A DNA stretch of 15,228 nucleotides from the NCBI GenBank assembly GCA_035291485.1, contig DATDSA010000016.1:1-15228 (forward strand), written 5' to 3'. A program made the position numbers and the translations under genes. The notes beneath the pieces are model-generated. The model had not been told where the DNA came from. It worked only from the letters and a program-made list of their open reading frames with translations, and searched no databases. This document shows positions 7,066 through 13,146 of this stretch, piece by piece. Every line of letters starts with the position of its first letter. Position 1 is the stretch's first letter. The stretch comes from 9FT-COMBO-53-11 sp035291485. GTDB lineage: Bacteria; Patescibacteriota; WWE3; 9FT-COMBO-53-11.

Positions 7066-7679
7066 TACTTGGTCAGCTTGATCCGACGAACCAGGAAACC
7101 AAGGTATCCAAGGTAGAGAGAGACTGCCAACACACCTTCGTTGGAGCCGGTTTCAGGAAGAACTTCGCCCAAAACCTCTCCGACCTTCACGGTTGTCAGA
7201 GCGGCGCACTGGAACCACTCGTTAACGGGATTACCCTCCTCGTCCACTTTCCAGGTTTTCTTGATCTGGGCCACTGACTGCACGGTCGCTCCGTTAGGAG
7301 TGTTGCTTTTGACTTTGGCCTTGAAGGTCACTTTGACCCACTCGGTCGGATTGAGCACTCCCAGGTTCAGGCCGTCGGTCAGCCAGGCATCGGTAACAGG
7401 AGCACCTCCGCCCAGGACGTCCGACCAAGCAGTCGAACCGGGAACATAATCCACGTAAGGGGAAAGAGTCTCGGCAATAAAGACAGGGTTGATAACGGCG
7501 TCGCCCACGTTGGTGATAGAGATGGTGTAGGTCAGGACGTCACCGCGGGAAGCGGTTGATTTGTTGACCAGCTGCTTGGCATCGATCTGATAGGTCACCG
7601 CCGAGGCATTAAAAAGCGGAGCTAAGGTTAGCCCCAGGAAGGTCAAAATTGTCGCGAACAAAACTTTCCAGCTTTTCAT
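7059..7679 (-). CDS. DUF11-domain surface protein with LPETG sorting signal
   Basis: A secreted, wall-sorted protein of 206 residues. It has an N-terminal signal peptide (KSWK, a hydrophobic core, then LFNASA before VTYQ). Residues ~30-140 are a DUF11-type immunoglobulin-like beta-sandwich (RGDVLTYTISITNVGD). The end is a classic sortase signal: LPETG at ~174-178, a hydrophobic stretch, then RR and a short basic tail. Sortase would cleave between T and G and attach the protein to a surface acceptor; no sortase is in the window. Start: ATG 7679 is preferred because the -10 box (7690-7695) overlaps the upstream in-frame ATG 7694 and lies exactly 10 nt before 7679, suggesting a near-leaderless transcript. 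Binding target unknown. Confidence 0.85.
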   Translation of the reverse strand: MKSWKVLFATILTFLGLTLAPLFNASAVTYQIDAKQLVNKSTASRGDVLTYTISITNVGDAVINPVFIAETLSPYVDYVPGSTAWSDVLGGGAPVTDAWLTDGLNLGVLNPTEWVKVTFKAKVKSNTPNGATVQSVAQIKKTWKVDEEGNPVNEWFQCAALTTVKVGEVLGEVLPETGSNEGVLAVSLYLGYLGFLVRRIKLTKYF

Positions 7680-7689
7680 AACTTTGTTA

Positions 7690-7718
7690 AGCATACCACC
7701 CAAATTCTATCATGTCAA
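7690..7718 (-). promoter_or_regulatory. Sigma-70-type promoter of the LPETG protein gene
   Basis: On the - strand: a perfect TTGACA (7718-7713), a 17-bp spacer, and TATGCT (7695-7690). The ATG at 7679 follows 10 nt after the -10 box. Confidence 0.6.
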
Positions 7719-7773
7719 CTATAGGACTACTATCCTAAACTCTCCAGATGATGGCCTGAAATTTTTAGGAAAG

Positions 7774-7806
7774 CCCAGCACCTGTTGTTGGCAACAAGGT
7801 GCTGGG
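7774..7806 (-). terminator. Intrinsic terminator after the Pro/Thr-tail membrane protein
   Basis: CCCAGCACCT (7774-7783) and AGGTGCTGGG (7797-7806) form a perfect 10-bp stem, with TTGT/ACAA extending it inside. On the - strand the stem is followed by CTTTCC then A/T-rich sequence, a modest U-tract. Confidence 0.6.
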
Positions 7807-7820
7807 TCACTCTCTCGTTC

Positions 7821-8861
7821 TTATCGCACCGGCGTCGGAGTAGGCGCGTCTTCTTGCGGATACTCCGTGGGAGCAGGAACCGGCGTCGGTGGTTCGACAC
7901 AGTCCGGTCCGCAGCTGTCCGTCGGTGTCGGCGGAGGCGGCTCAGTCGGAGGCGGGGGCAGAGTGGGCGGCGGCGGGTTCGTCGGAACCGGCGTGCGTGT
8001 TGGCGACACCGGAGTCGGCGAAACCGAAACAACCACCCCACAGATGATCTGGAACTTCACCACGGTCGTGTTAAACACTCCGTGAGAGACCAGATCAACA
8101 ACCTTCCACCGGCTGACCACGATTCCCTCGTCCGTTGCAAACTCGGGAACCCAGACCGCACAGCCCGGAGGCAGCGTGGTCTCGTCCACCGCGACCCAGT
8201 AGAGACCTTCCGGTGTGGTGAAAGTGGATTGCGCCACCAACACCTTGTCGGTCGTGGTCTCCAGGATCGTCGCCTGCCGGATTGTTCCGTCGCGGGAGAA
8301 GTCGGGCGCCTGGTCGCCGTTTGTGAACGGCGAGAGGTAAACCCCGATCTCTGCGATCGGCGCCCAGGTGCCGCGGGCCGAATTGACCAACTGCTGAGTT
8401 TCCACCCGCAGAAGGAAAGAATTCGACACTCCGGACAGCGCCGCGAGTGAATCTCCGACGGCCGGAACCGAGGAGGCCCAGACGGTCAGCTGCTGTGGAG
8501 CCACCGTGGAACGGTTGGCCCCAAAGACCCCCGGTCTGGTGAAGTACTGGAGCGCCGTCAGAAACAGGCCCAGAACCAGCAACAGAATCATCGCCACGAT
8601 CAGCGCCCGATTTATCCGGTCACCGTTCTGGCCCTTCTTGGGGTCAGCGGTGACGGGAGGGCTGGCCGGCGCCTTGGGAGAAACTCCCAGAACCTTCGCC
8701 GCCTTCGCTCGGGCCATCTTCTGCGACCAGCGCCTGTTGGCGCGGGTCTTCTGCCATCCCTCAAACCAGACCTGAATGATGACCCAGATCGGGAATTGAG
8801 AGATTGCCTGGCGAACTTCTTTCTCAGGAACGCCAGACGGGTCGGCCTTCTTATCGGCCAT
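7821..8861 (-). CDS. Single-pass membrane protein with Pro/Thr-rich extracellular tail, unknown function
   Basis: 346 residues, family not recognised. The first ~85 residues are cytoplasmic and strongly basic (WQKTRANRRWSQKMARAKA). One membrane segment lies at ~86-106. An extracytoplasmic domain of ~170 residues follows (QLTVWASSVPAVGDSLAALS onward), rich in Val/Thr/Ser and probably beta. The tail from ~280 is Pro/Thr-rich (for example TNPPPPTLPPPPTEPPPPTP) and includes SCGPDC, a possible disulfide. Such tails often span a wall layer or carry glycans; that is inference. The start ATG has a strong Shine-Dalgarno AAAGGAGGT 7 nt upstream, matching the 16S 3' end. A ~160-nt structured leader precedes it. 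Its neighbour is the LPETG protein; both look envelope-related. Confidence 0.82.
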   Translation of the reverse strand: MADKKADPSGVPEKEVRQAISQFPIWVIIQVWFEGWQKTRANRRWSQKMARAKAAKVLGVSPKAPASPPVTADPKKGQNGDRINRALIVAMILLLVLGLFLTALQYFTRPGVFGANRSTVAPQQLTVWASSVPAVGDSLAALSGVSNSFLLRVETQQLVNSARGTWAPIAEIGVYLSPFTNGDQAPDFSRDGTIRQATILETTTDKVLVAQSTFTTPEGLYWVAVDETTLPPGCAVWVPEFATDEGIVVSRWKVVDLVSHGVFNTTVVKFQIICGVVVSVSPTPVSPTRTPVPTNPPPPTLPPPPTEPPPPTPTDSCGPDCVEPPTPVPAPTEYPQEDAPTPTPVR

Positions 8862-8868
8862 GATGGGG

Positions 8869-8877
8869 ACCTCCTTT
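8869..8877 (-). promoter_or_regulatory. Full-length Shine-Dalgarno site
   Basis: AAAGGAGGT on the - strand just before ATG 8861 is complementary to the ACCTCCTTT at the 3' end of the 16S gene in this window. It is the strongest ribosome site seen here. Confidence 0.75.
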
Positions 8878-8951
8878 AGGTCTCTTAGATTTGGTTTTTA
8901 AACGAGAGTTTATCGAATCCCAACCGGTGTTGGGGTCCGATTGCTCCGGCG

Positions 8952-8990
8952 AACCTAGCTTTTTATGCCGAAAATATTTGGCATAAAAAG
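8952..8990 (-). repeat. 11-bp inverted repeat next to AACCTAG (second copy)
   Basis: CTTTTTATGCC (8959-8969) and GGCATAAAAAG (8980-8990) pair perfectly around 10 nt and are followed on the - strand by CTAGGTTCG (8958 downwards). Stem length, loop length and flank match 7027-7065. Confidence 0.55.
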
Positions 8991-9019
8991 AGAGCGAGCC
9001 CCTGCCCAAAGCTCGCTCT
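8985..9019 (-). terminator. Terminator-like hairpin at the very start of the leader
   Basis: AGAGCGAGC and GCTCGCTCT (9019-9011 and 8999-8991) form a perfect 9-bp GC-rich stem, followed on the - strand by CTTTTT. The predicted transcription start is about 9020, so the hairpin would open the mRNA. The T-run is also the first arm of the next hairpin, allowing mutually exclusive use. Confidence 0.5.
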
Positions 9020-9026
9020 AATTGCT

Positions 9027-9055
9027 AATCTAGCAAGCTGAGATGGGCTTGTCAA
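9027..9055 (-). promoter_or_regulatory. Strong sigma-70-type promoter of the Pro/Thr-tail membrane protein gene
   Basis: On the - strand: a perfect TTGACA (9055-9050), a 17-bp spacer, and TAGATT (9032-9027). Confidence 0.65.
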
Positions 9056-9102
9056 GTCTTATAGTTTTAAAGAACTACAACCTAGAGTATACCTTATAGT
9101 TT

Positions 9103-9137
9103 AACACTATGCAAGTGGTGCTCTTACCCATAGTGTT
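9103..9137 (-). terminator. Inverted repeat downstream of radA
   Basis: AACACTATG (9103-9111) and CATAGTGTT (9129-9137), a perfect 9-bp repeat around 17 nt. On the - strand it is followed by AAACTATAAGG, without a U-run, so it is a weak terminator candidate. Confidence 0.4.
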
Positions 9138-9182
9138 CAGGAACGGGAGAGGATTTAAGGGAGTGGGTGTGGTCATTGGGAG

Positions 9183-10487
9183 TTAAATCTGCGGAAAGAG
9201 ATTGGCAAGCAGGTCCGTAATAATCGGGTAGGTGGTAGAGGTCACCGGCTCCAGGCCCAGCTTCTTGGCGTGCTTGATGCGATCCTCCTCACCGGTAACG
9301 GCCTTTATCTCCCCGTTCAGGCCCACCTCCCCAAAGAAGCAGAGTTTGGCGGGGAGCGGCTTCTTCAACCGCGAGGAAGCCACCGCCACGGCAATCGCCA
9401 GGTCCGCCGCCGGCTCAAAAACCCGCATTCCCAGAGAGCTTTTGACGAAGATGTCGGAACGGGAAAGATTGAGGCGGCCGTACTTGTCCAGGACCGCCAG
9501 GATCAGGAGTGCTCGCCTTGAGGCAATCCCCTGAGTCGTTCGCTTCGGATAGGCGTAGGAGGTCGGCGAGGTGAGGGCCTGAATCTCCAGTAGGAGGGGG
9601 CGAGAACCCTCCAAAGCAATCATCAACGCCGAACCGGGAGAAGAGCGATGGTGTTTGAGAAAAGCGGCGGAAGGATCGGTGACCTCCGCTAGGCCTTTCT
9701 TCCCCATCTCAAAGATCCCCACCTCGGAGGTGGCCCCAAAACGGTTTTTCTGGGAGCGAAGGACTCGCAGAGAAGAGAATTTGTCTCCTTCGAACGCCAG
9801 AACCACGTCGACGATGTGCTCCAGGAACTTCGGCCCCCCGATCTGGAATGTTTTGGTGACGTGCCCGGTCATCACCACCGGCACGTTGCGGGCCTTGGCG
9901 AAGTTGGTCAGCTGGGCGGCGGCGTACTTGAGTTGGGACGGAGAACCACCCGAACCGGTGGCGTTTTCGGAGGTCGTGGTCTGGAGAGAATCGACCACCA
10001 CCAACCCCAGCTTGTCCATCTCGGCCAACTCGGAAAGGATCAGCTCCAGGTCGGTTTGGGCCAGGAAATAGAGGTTATCGGCCTTAATCCCTAGCCGCTC
10101 CGCCCGCCCCGCGATCTGCTCCTCGGACTCTTCACCGGAGACATAAACCACCGGATTCTTCTTACCGATTTTTTCCGCGACCTGCAGGAGCAGAGTGGAC
10201 TTCCCGATTCCCGGAGGGCCGGAGAGCAGGACCGCCGATCCGGGAACAATTCCCTCGCCCAGAACCCGGTCAAACTCCCCAATGCCAGTTGTAAGCCGTG
10301 CGACAGTAGTCTGGGTGATTTCGGACAGCTTCTTGGGCTTCCTTGGTCCCGTTACTGATGTTACTGATTTTATTGACGTTACTTCCTTTAATGTATTCCA
10401 CTCCCGGCAAAACTGGCACTGCCCCTGCCAGCGCAGGTGCTCCCCGCCGCATTCACCACAGACAAATAAAACTTTTGATTTAGGCAC
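9183..10487 (-). CDS. radA: DNA repair protein RadA
   Basis: A RecA-like helicase-type ATPase that helps branch migration during homologous recombination, with a Lon-like C-terminal domain. 434 residues, near the usual length. Zinc finger C10-x2-C13 and C24-x2-C27; Walker A GPPGIGKST at 90-98; Walker B LVVVDSLQTT; the RadA signature KNRFGAT; and a C-terminal Lon-protease-like domain containing FFGEVGLNGEIKAV. Start is GTG 10487. A TGcTAAACT extended -10 ends only 6 nt before it, so the mRNA is probably leaderless. Oddity: the linker between finger and ATPase (residues ~36-47, VTSIKSVTSVTG) is encoded by 9-bp DNA repeats of the same family as those in the surface protein gene. Identity is secure. 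Confidence 0.97.
   Translation of the reverse strand: MPKSKVLFVCGECGGEHLRWQGQCQFCREWNTLKEVTSIKSVTSVTGPRKPKKLSEITQTTVARLTTGIGEFDRVLGEGIVPGSAVLLSGPPGIGKSTLLLQVAEKIGKKNPVVYVSGEESEEQIAGRAERLGIKADNLYFLAQTDLELILSELAEMDKLGLVVVDSLQTTTSENATGSGGSPSQLKYAAAQLTNFAKARNVPVVMTGHVTKTFQIGGPKFLEHIVDVVLAFEGDKFSSLRVLRSQKNRFGATSEVGIFEMGKKGLAEVTDPSAAFLKHHRSSPGSALMIALEGSRPLLLEIQALTSPTSYAYPKRTTQGIASRRALLILAVLDKYGRLNLSRSDIFVKSSLGMRVFEPAADLAIAVAVASSRLKKPLPAKLCFFGEVGLNGEIKAVTGEEDRIKHAKKLGLEPVTSTTYPIITDLLANLFPQI
10351..10386 (-). repeat. In-frame 9-bp direct-repeat array in radA (nonamer family)
   Basis: Two exact copies of gttactgat (10351-10359, 10360-10368) plus the degenerate units tttattgac and gttacttcc. On the coding strand they read atcagtaac, the same unit type as 1280-1341. 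Confidence 0.65.
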
Positions 10488-10493
10488 GGAATT

Positions 10494-10502
10494 AGTTTAG
10501 CA
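10494..10502 (-). promoter_or_regulatory. Extended -10 promoter of radA
   Basis: TGcTAAACT on the - strand (10502-10494), six bases before GTG 10487. No good -35 is visible, as is common for extended -10 promoters. The next upstream sequence is the octamer array. Confidence 0.5.
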
Positions 10503-10511
10503 CCAGGACGT

Positions 10512-10585
10512 GGTTTAGTTATTTGGTGATTTAGTGTTTTGGTAGAACCAAACAACCAGACAACTAGATAACTAGACAACCAATC
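10512..10585. repeat. Facing inverted octamer arrays between the S1 and radA genes
   Basis: Four octamers read on the - strand (10543 down to 10512, for example accaaaac and actaaatc) meet five octamers read on the + strand (10546-10585, for example aaccagac and aaccaatc) across a 2-bp gap. The last + unit overlaps the S1 stop codon. The two arms can pair imperfectly with each other. Confidence 0.7.
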
Positions 10586-11699
10586 AGCGCCAAGCGGCGC
10601 CGACGGCTTTGAGGGAGAGAGCGATCTTCTGTTTCTTCGGGTCAACCTCCAGCACGCGGGACTCCACCTCGTCCCCTTCCGCCAGCGGACCGGTGGTTTC
10701 GGTGACGTGGATCAGGCCCTCGATCCCGGGTTCCAGCTCCACAAAAGCCCCGAAGTCGGCGATCTTGGTGACCTTCCCCTTGATCTTGGAACCAACGGGA
10801 TATTTCTCGGCGATCTTTTCCCAGGGGTTGGGAAGGGTTCGACGATGAGAGAGCATCACTCGTCCCTCCTCCGGAGAAACTCCCACCACTTCCACTTTGA
10901 GCCCATCGCCGGCCTTGACCACCTTGGTCGCGTCCGCCACCTTCTCCCAAGAGAGTTCGGAAACGTGGACTGCTCCTTCCATAAATTCCTCATTTTTGGC
11001 GGGACGGAACTGGACAAAGACAGCAAAAGGAGTCGTCGAGGTAACGATGCCGTCATACTTCTCCCCGATCTTTATCTTTCCCAGGGCGGTTCGCTCCAGA
11101 GCCTTCTCACCTTTGCTCAGGGCCTCCCGCTCCGAAAGGACCAACCGATCGATCTCCCGGTTTATCTCGATGATCTTGGCCTTGACCACTTTTCCGGCCA
11201 GTTTTCCGGAGTTGGCGAGCATTTTGTGGGAGAGTGCCAGGTGGGAGAAAGGAATGAAGCCCCGCAAGGAACCCATTCTGGCGACCACTCCGCCCCGATT
11301 AGGACCGAGGATTTCAACCTCCAAAATCTTTTCCTCCTCGTAGGATTTGGTAGCCTCGCGCCAGTCGCGCTCCACCTCGGCTTTCTGGAGAGAAAGGAGG
11401 ATAAACCCTCGATTATCTTCGGCCTGAACCACCGTTGCCAAAACCTTGTCACCGGGTTTAAGTTTGGCGGCGGTATCGGCCTCATCCTCGAGCTCACGGC
11501 CGGCGACCAATCCTTCCGCCTTTGCCCCGATATCCAGGACAATCTCATCTTTCCCTTTGGAGAGGACGATTCCCTCCACGACATCCCCCGGCCGAAGGGT
11601 CTTGACCTGGGCCGACACCTTTTCCAAAAGCTTGCCCATTTTCGACTCATCTCGAAAAGATGATCCTCGAGCGGAGCGAGAGGTTCTTATATCGTTCAT
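10584..11699 (-). CDS. rpsA: Ribosomal protein S1 (four S1 domains)
   Basis: An RNA-binding protein of the small subunit that helps mRNA loading. 371 residues from ATG 11699 with four consecutive S1 (OB-fold) repeats: PGDVVEGIVLSKGKDEIVLD; then the ILEVEILGPNRGGVVARMGS repeat; then GEKYDGIVTSTTPFAVFVQF; then GSKIKGKVTKIADFGAFVEL with GLIHVTE. Four domains is typical of many non-proteobacterial S1 proteins. Start is uncertain: ATG 11699 sits 10 nt after a TAATAT box (near-leaderless), while ATG 11639 would drop a 20-residue Arg/Ser-rich extension that overlaps a dispersed DNA repeat. S1 matters here because leaderless and SD-led messages seem to coexist. The stop codon lies inside the octamer array. 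Confidence 0.93.
   Translation of the reverse strand: MNDIRTSRSARGSSFRDESKMGKLLEKVSAQVKTLRPGDVVEGIVLSKGKDEIVLDIGAKAEGLVAGRELEDEADTAAKLKPGDKVLATVVQAEDNRGFILLSLQKAEVERDWREATKSYEEEKILEVEILGPNRGGVVARMGSLRGFIPFSHLALSHKMLANSGKLAGKVVKAKIIEINREIDRLVLSEREALSKGEKALERTALGKIKIGEKYDGIVTSTTPFAVFVQFRPAKNEEFMEGAVHVSELSWEKVADATKVVKAGDGLKVEVVGVSPEEGRVMLSHRRTLPNPWEKIAEKYPVGSKIKGKVTKIADFGAFVELEPGIEGLIHVTETTGPLAEGDEVESRVLEVDPKKQKIALSLKAVGAAWR
11653..11695. repeat. Dispersed repeat, copy 2 (shared with 5641-5682)
   Basis: About 80% identical by eye to the segment at the end of rho. If S1 starts at ATG 11699 this repeat encodes its first residues; if it starts at 11639 the repeat is leader. Confidence 0.5.
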
Positions 11700-11709
11700 A
11701 TCAGAGATG

Positions 11710-11738
11710 ATATTAGCACGGAGAAGTTGGTCCAACAA
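11710..11738 (-). promoter_or_regulatory. Promoter of the S1 gene, overlapping the preceding terminator tail
   Basis: TTGTTG (11738-11733), a 17-bp spacer, and an extended -10 TGcTAATAT (-10 at 11715-11710). An alternative is TTGGAC (11735-11730), 17 bp, TATCAT (11712-11707). The -35 region shares bases with the T-tract of the upstream terminator. Confidence 0.5.
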
Positions 11739-11768
11739 AAAAAGCCGATCAGCGTAAAGCTAATCGGC
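11737..11768 (-). terminator. Intrinsic terminator of the HAD phosphatase gene
   Basis: GCCGATTAGC/GCTGATCGGC stem on the - strand (11768-11744, one mismatch) with a 5-nt loop, followed by seven Ts (11743-11737). It begins 8 nt after the HAD stop codon. Confidence 0.8.
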
Positions 11769-11776
11769 CAAAGGGC

Positions 11777-12490
11777 TCAAACTGACGAGAGCTCGGTGAT
11801 CTTCTCCAGTCGGATCGTTCCTTCAGGAGCGTTGTTGACCAGCTCTCCATGGTCCCACACCGAGGGGTGAGGGATGTAGACCGGCTTGTAGCCGAGTTTT
11901 GCCGCCGGCACCAGATCGGAGCCGATGGAATCGCCCACCATCACCGCTTGCAGATCGGGACGAAGCCGGCGCAGTCGATTCAGGGTCGGCAACTTCTCCC
12001 ACTTCACCACCCGAAATTCCCGATTTGAAGGGAAGAAGCGCCGCAGGTTGTAGCCGCGCCACTTCATCCACTGCACCCGCACGTCGCCGGCGGTGATGCA
12101 GTAGATCGGGTCGCCTCGGGATTGAAGAAGGCCTAGAGTCTCTTCCACTCCCGGCATCATCCCCCGATTGCGATAGGTTTCCTCGGACAGCGCTGTCATC
12201 CCGATTTCCCAGGACCTCCGCTCGATGGCCGGATCTGGTTCGATCCCGGAATGACGACAAACCTCACGATAGGCCTCAACCATCGAACCGGGAAAACGTT
12301 CCCGATGCGCTCGCATCGTCTTGAAACGCTCTTTGTCGACGTCGCGCAGAAACTCGATGAACTTCTCGTAATGAGGAGCCTGATGCTCCATCGCATCGAT
12401 CAGCATCAACCCCCAGTTGAAAGTCGCCCGGGCGTAGTCGATCCCGGATGTGATCAGCGTCCCGTCGAGGTCGAAGACCCAAAGGTTCAC
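11777..12490 (-). CDS. HAD-superfamily hydrolase (phosphatase-like)
   Basis: 237 residues with all four HAD motifs: motif I FDLDGT (residues 6-11, nucleophile Asp), motif II Thr in CITAGD, motif III Lys in KWEKL, and motif IV GDSIGSD. An alpha-helical C1-type cap fills roughly residues 20-110. Members remove phosphate from small metabolites (phosphoglycolate, nucleotides, sugar phosphates); the substrate cannot be named. Start is GTG 12490 with a good Shine-Dalgarno AAGGAGAG 5 nt upstream. It is a single-gene unit with its own consensus-like promoter and a strong terminator. Confidence 0.9.
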   Translation of the reverse strand: MNLWVFDLDGTLITSGIDYARATFNWGLMLIDAMEHQAPHYEKFIEFLRDVDKERFKTMRAHRERFPGSMVEAYREVCRHSGIEPDPAIERRSWEIGMTALSEETYRNRGMMPGVEETLGLLQSRGDPIYCITAGDVRVQWMKWRGYNLRRFFPSNREFRVVKWEKLPTLNRLRRLRPDLQAVMVGDSIGSDLVPAAKLGYKPVYIPHPSVWDHGELVNNAPEGTIRLEKITELSSV

Positions 12491-12524
12491 GGAATCTCTC
12501 CTTCTTCAAGTTTTGGTTAAGTTC

Positions 12525-12553
12525 AATATAAGGTGAAAATTTGATGGAGTCAA
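12525..12553 (-). promoter_or_regulatory. Sigma-70-type promoter of the HAD gene
   Basis: TTGACT (12553-12548), a 17-bp spacer, and TATATT (12530-12525) on the - strand, leaving a leader of about 28 nt containing the Shine-Dalgarno site. Confidence 0.65.
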
Positions 12554-12582
12554 TAAGGGAAGGAGAGCTTGCCGGCAGGAAA

Positions 12583-12987
12583 TTAACTGTTCAGATATTC
12601 TTCCTTACTTCCCGCGTCTGCGGCATCGAAAGATCGATAATTGACTAACATTTCTTCTCCCTTCCCTATATCACGATTTGCGACTCCCAGTAGCTCTGGT
12701 TCGCCAGGAGATGCAACGGCATCAATATTGTTGTGGATTGAGTGATTGGTAAATCGGCTGTCGTCGATCGAATAAATATATTTACCGGTAATTTTAGATA
12801 GAGAAGCGTAACGACCTATTAATTCGCGGTGTTTCGGCGGCATCTGGTTTACTTCTTCTGGATCGAAAACAATGTCAAAGCGCGGATTAAATTTCCAAGT
12901 TGTAGTACCTTTTGTAATTTCTTCGTCAGCGAATAATCCAATCCCGTTAATCTTACTAGGTTTTGCGCTGGCTTTTACTGTAAGCAT
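12583..12987 (-). CDS. Small SET-domain protein (putative protein-lysine methyltransferase)
   Basis: 134 residues from ATG 12987 (an in-frame TTG at 13002 adds five). Almost the whole protein is a minimal SET domain: the SAM-binding loop GIGLFA near the N-terminus, RFTNHS followed by NN (the RFxNHxxxPN-type knot motif), and GEEMLVNYRSFD carrying the catalytic-type Tyr. SET enzymes methylate lysines using S-adenosylmethionine; the target is unknown. No pre- or post-SET cysteines are seen. The gene is visibly more AT-rich than its neighbours, which suggests recent acquisition. No Shine-Dalgarno or clear promoter was found. It sits between tRNA-Ile and the HAD gene, and a tRNA neighbour is a common insertion place. 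Confidence 0.85.
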   Translation of the reverse strand: MLTVKASAKPSKINGIGLFADEEITKGTTTWKFNPRFDIVFDPEEVNQMPPKHRELIGRYASLSKITGKYIYSIDDSRFTNHSIHNNIDAVASPGEPELLGVANRDIGKGEEMLVNYRSFDAADAGSKEEYLNS

Positions 12988-13068
12988 CTTGACAATGATC
13001 AAAATAACTTTCTACGTGATTGTCTTTTGATATTCCAAAACGTCATTCGTAAATCCGGAATTTTATAT

Positions 13069-13145
13069 TGGTGGGCTCAGATGGACTCGAACCATCGACC
13101 CCTGTCTTATCAGGACAGTGCTCTGACCAGCTGAGCTATGAGCCC
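13069..13145 (-). tRNA. tRNA-Ile(GAT)
   Basis: A complete 77-nt cloverleaf on the - strand: acceptor GGGCTCA/TGAGCCC, D-arm GCTC/GAGC, anticodon stem CTGTC/GACAG with loop CTGATAA (anticodon GAT), T-arm GATGG/CCATC with loop TTCGAGT, A73 and encoded CCA. This isoacceptor commonly lies in the 16S-23S spacer. Here it follows 16S but beyond a terminator and without 23S. Confidence 0.96.
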
Positions 13146-13146
13146 G

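Larger units (their letters stand above)
8862..9182 (-). other. Gene-free stretch: radA 3' region and structured leader of the next gene
   Basis: No plausible gene. In - strand order it holds a hairpin after radA (9137-9103), a consensus promoter (9055-9027), and then a leader of ~160 nt with at least three hairpins: 9019-8991, 8990-8959, and CCCAAC/GTTGGG at 8919-8934. The Shine-Dalgarno site comes last. Confidence 0.6.

Noticed and set aside
7785..8450. 221-codon + strand Arg-rich open frame
   Set aside because: It is antisense to the Pro/Thr-rich tail of the membrane protein; the Arg richness simply mirrors proline codons.
10512..10585. Possible replication origin iterons
   Set aside because: No DnaA boxes, no AT-rich unwinding stretch with a dnaA/dnaN neighbour, and the same arrays occur inside genes.
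10707..11663. 318-codon + strand open frame
   Set aside because: It is antisense to the S1 gene; low-complexity composition and no domain.
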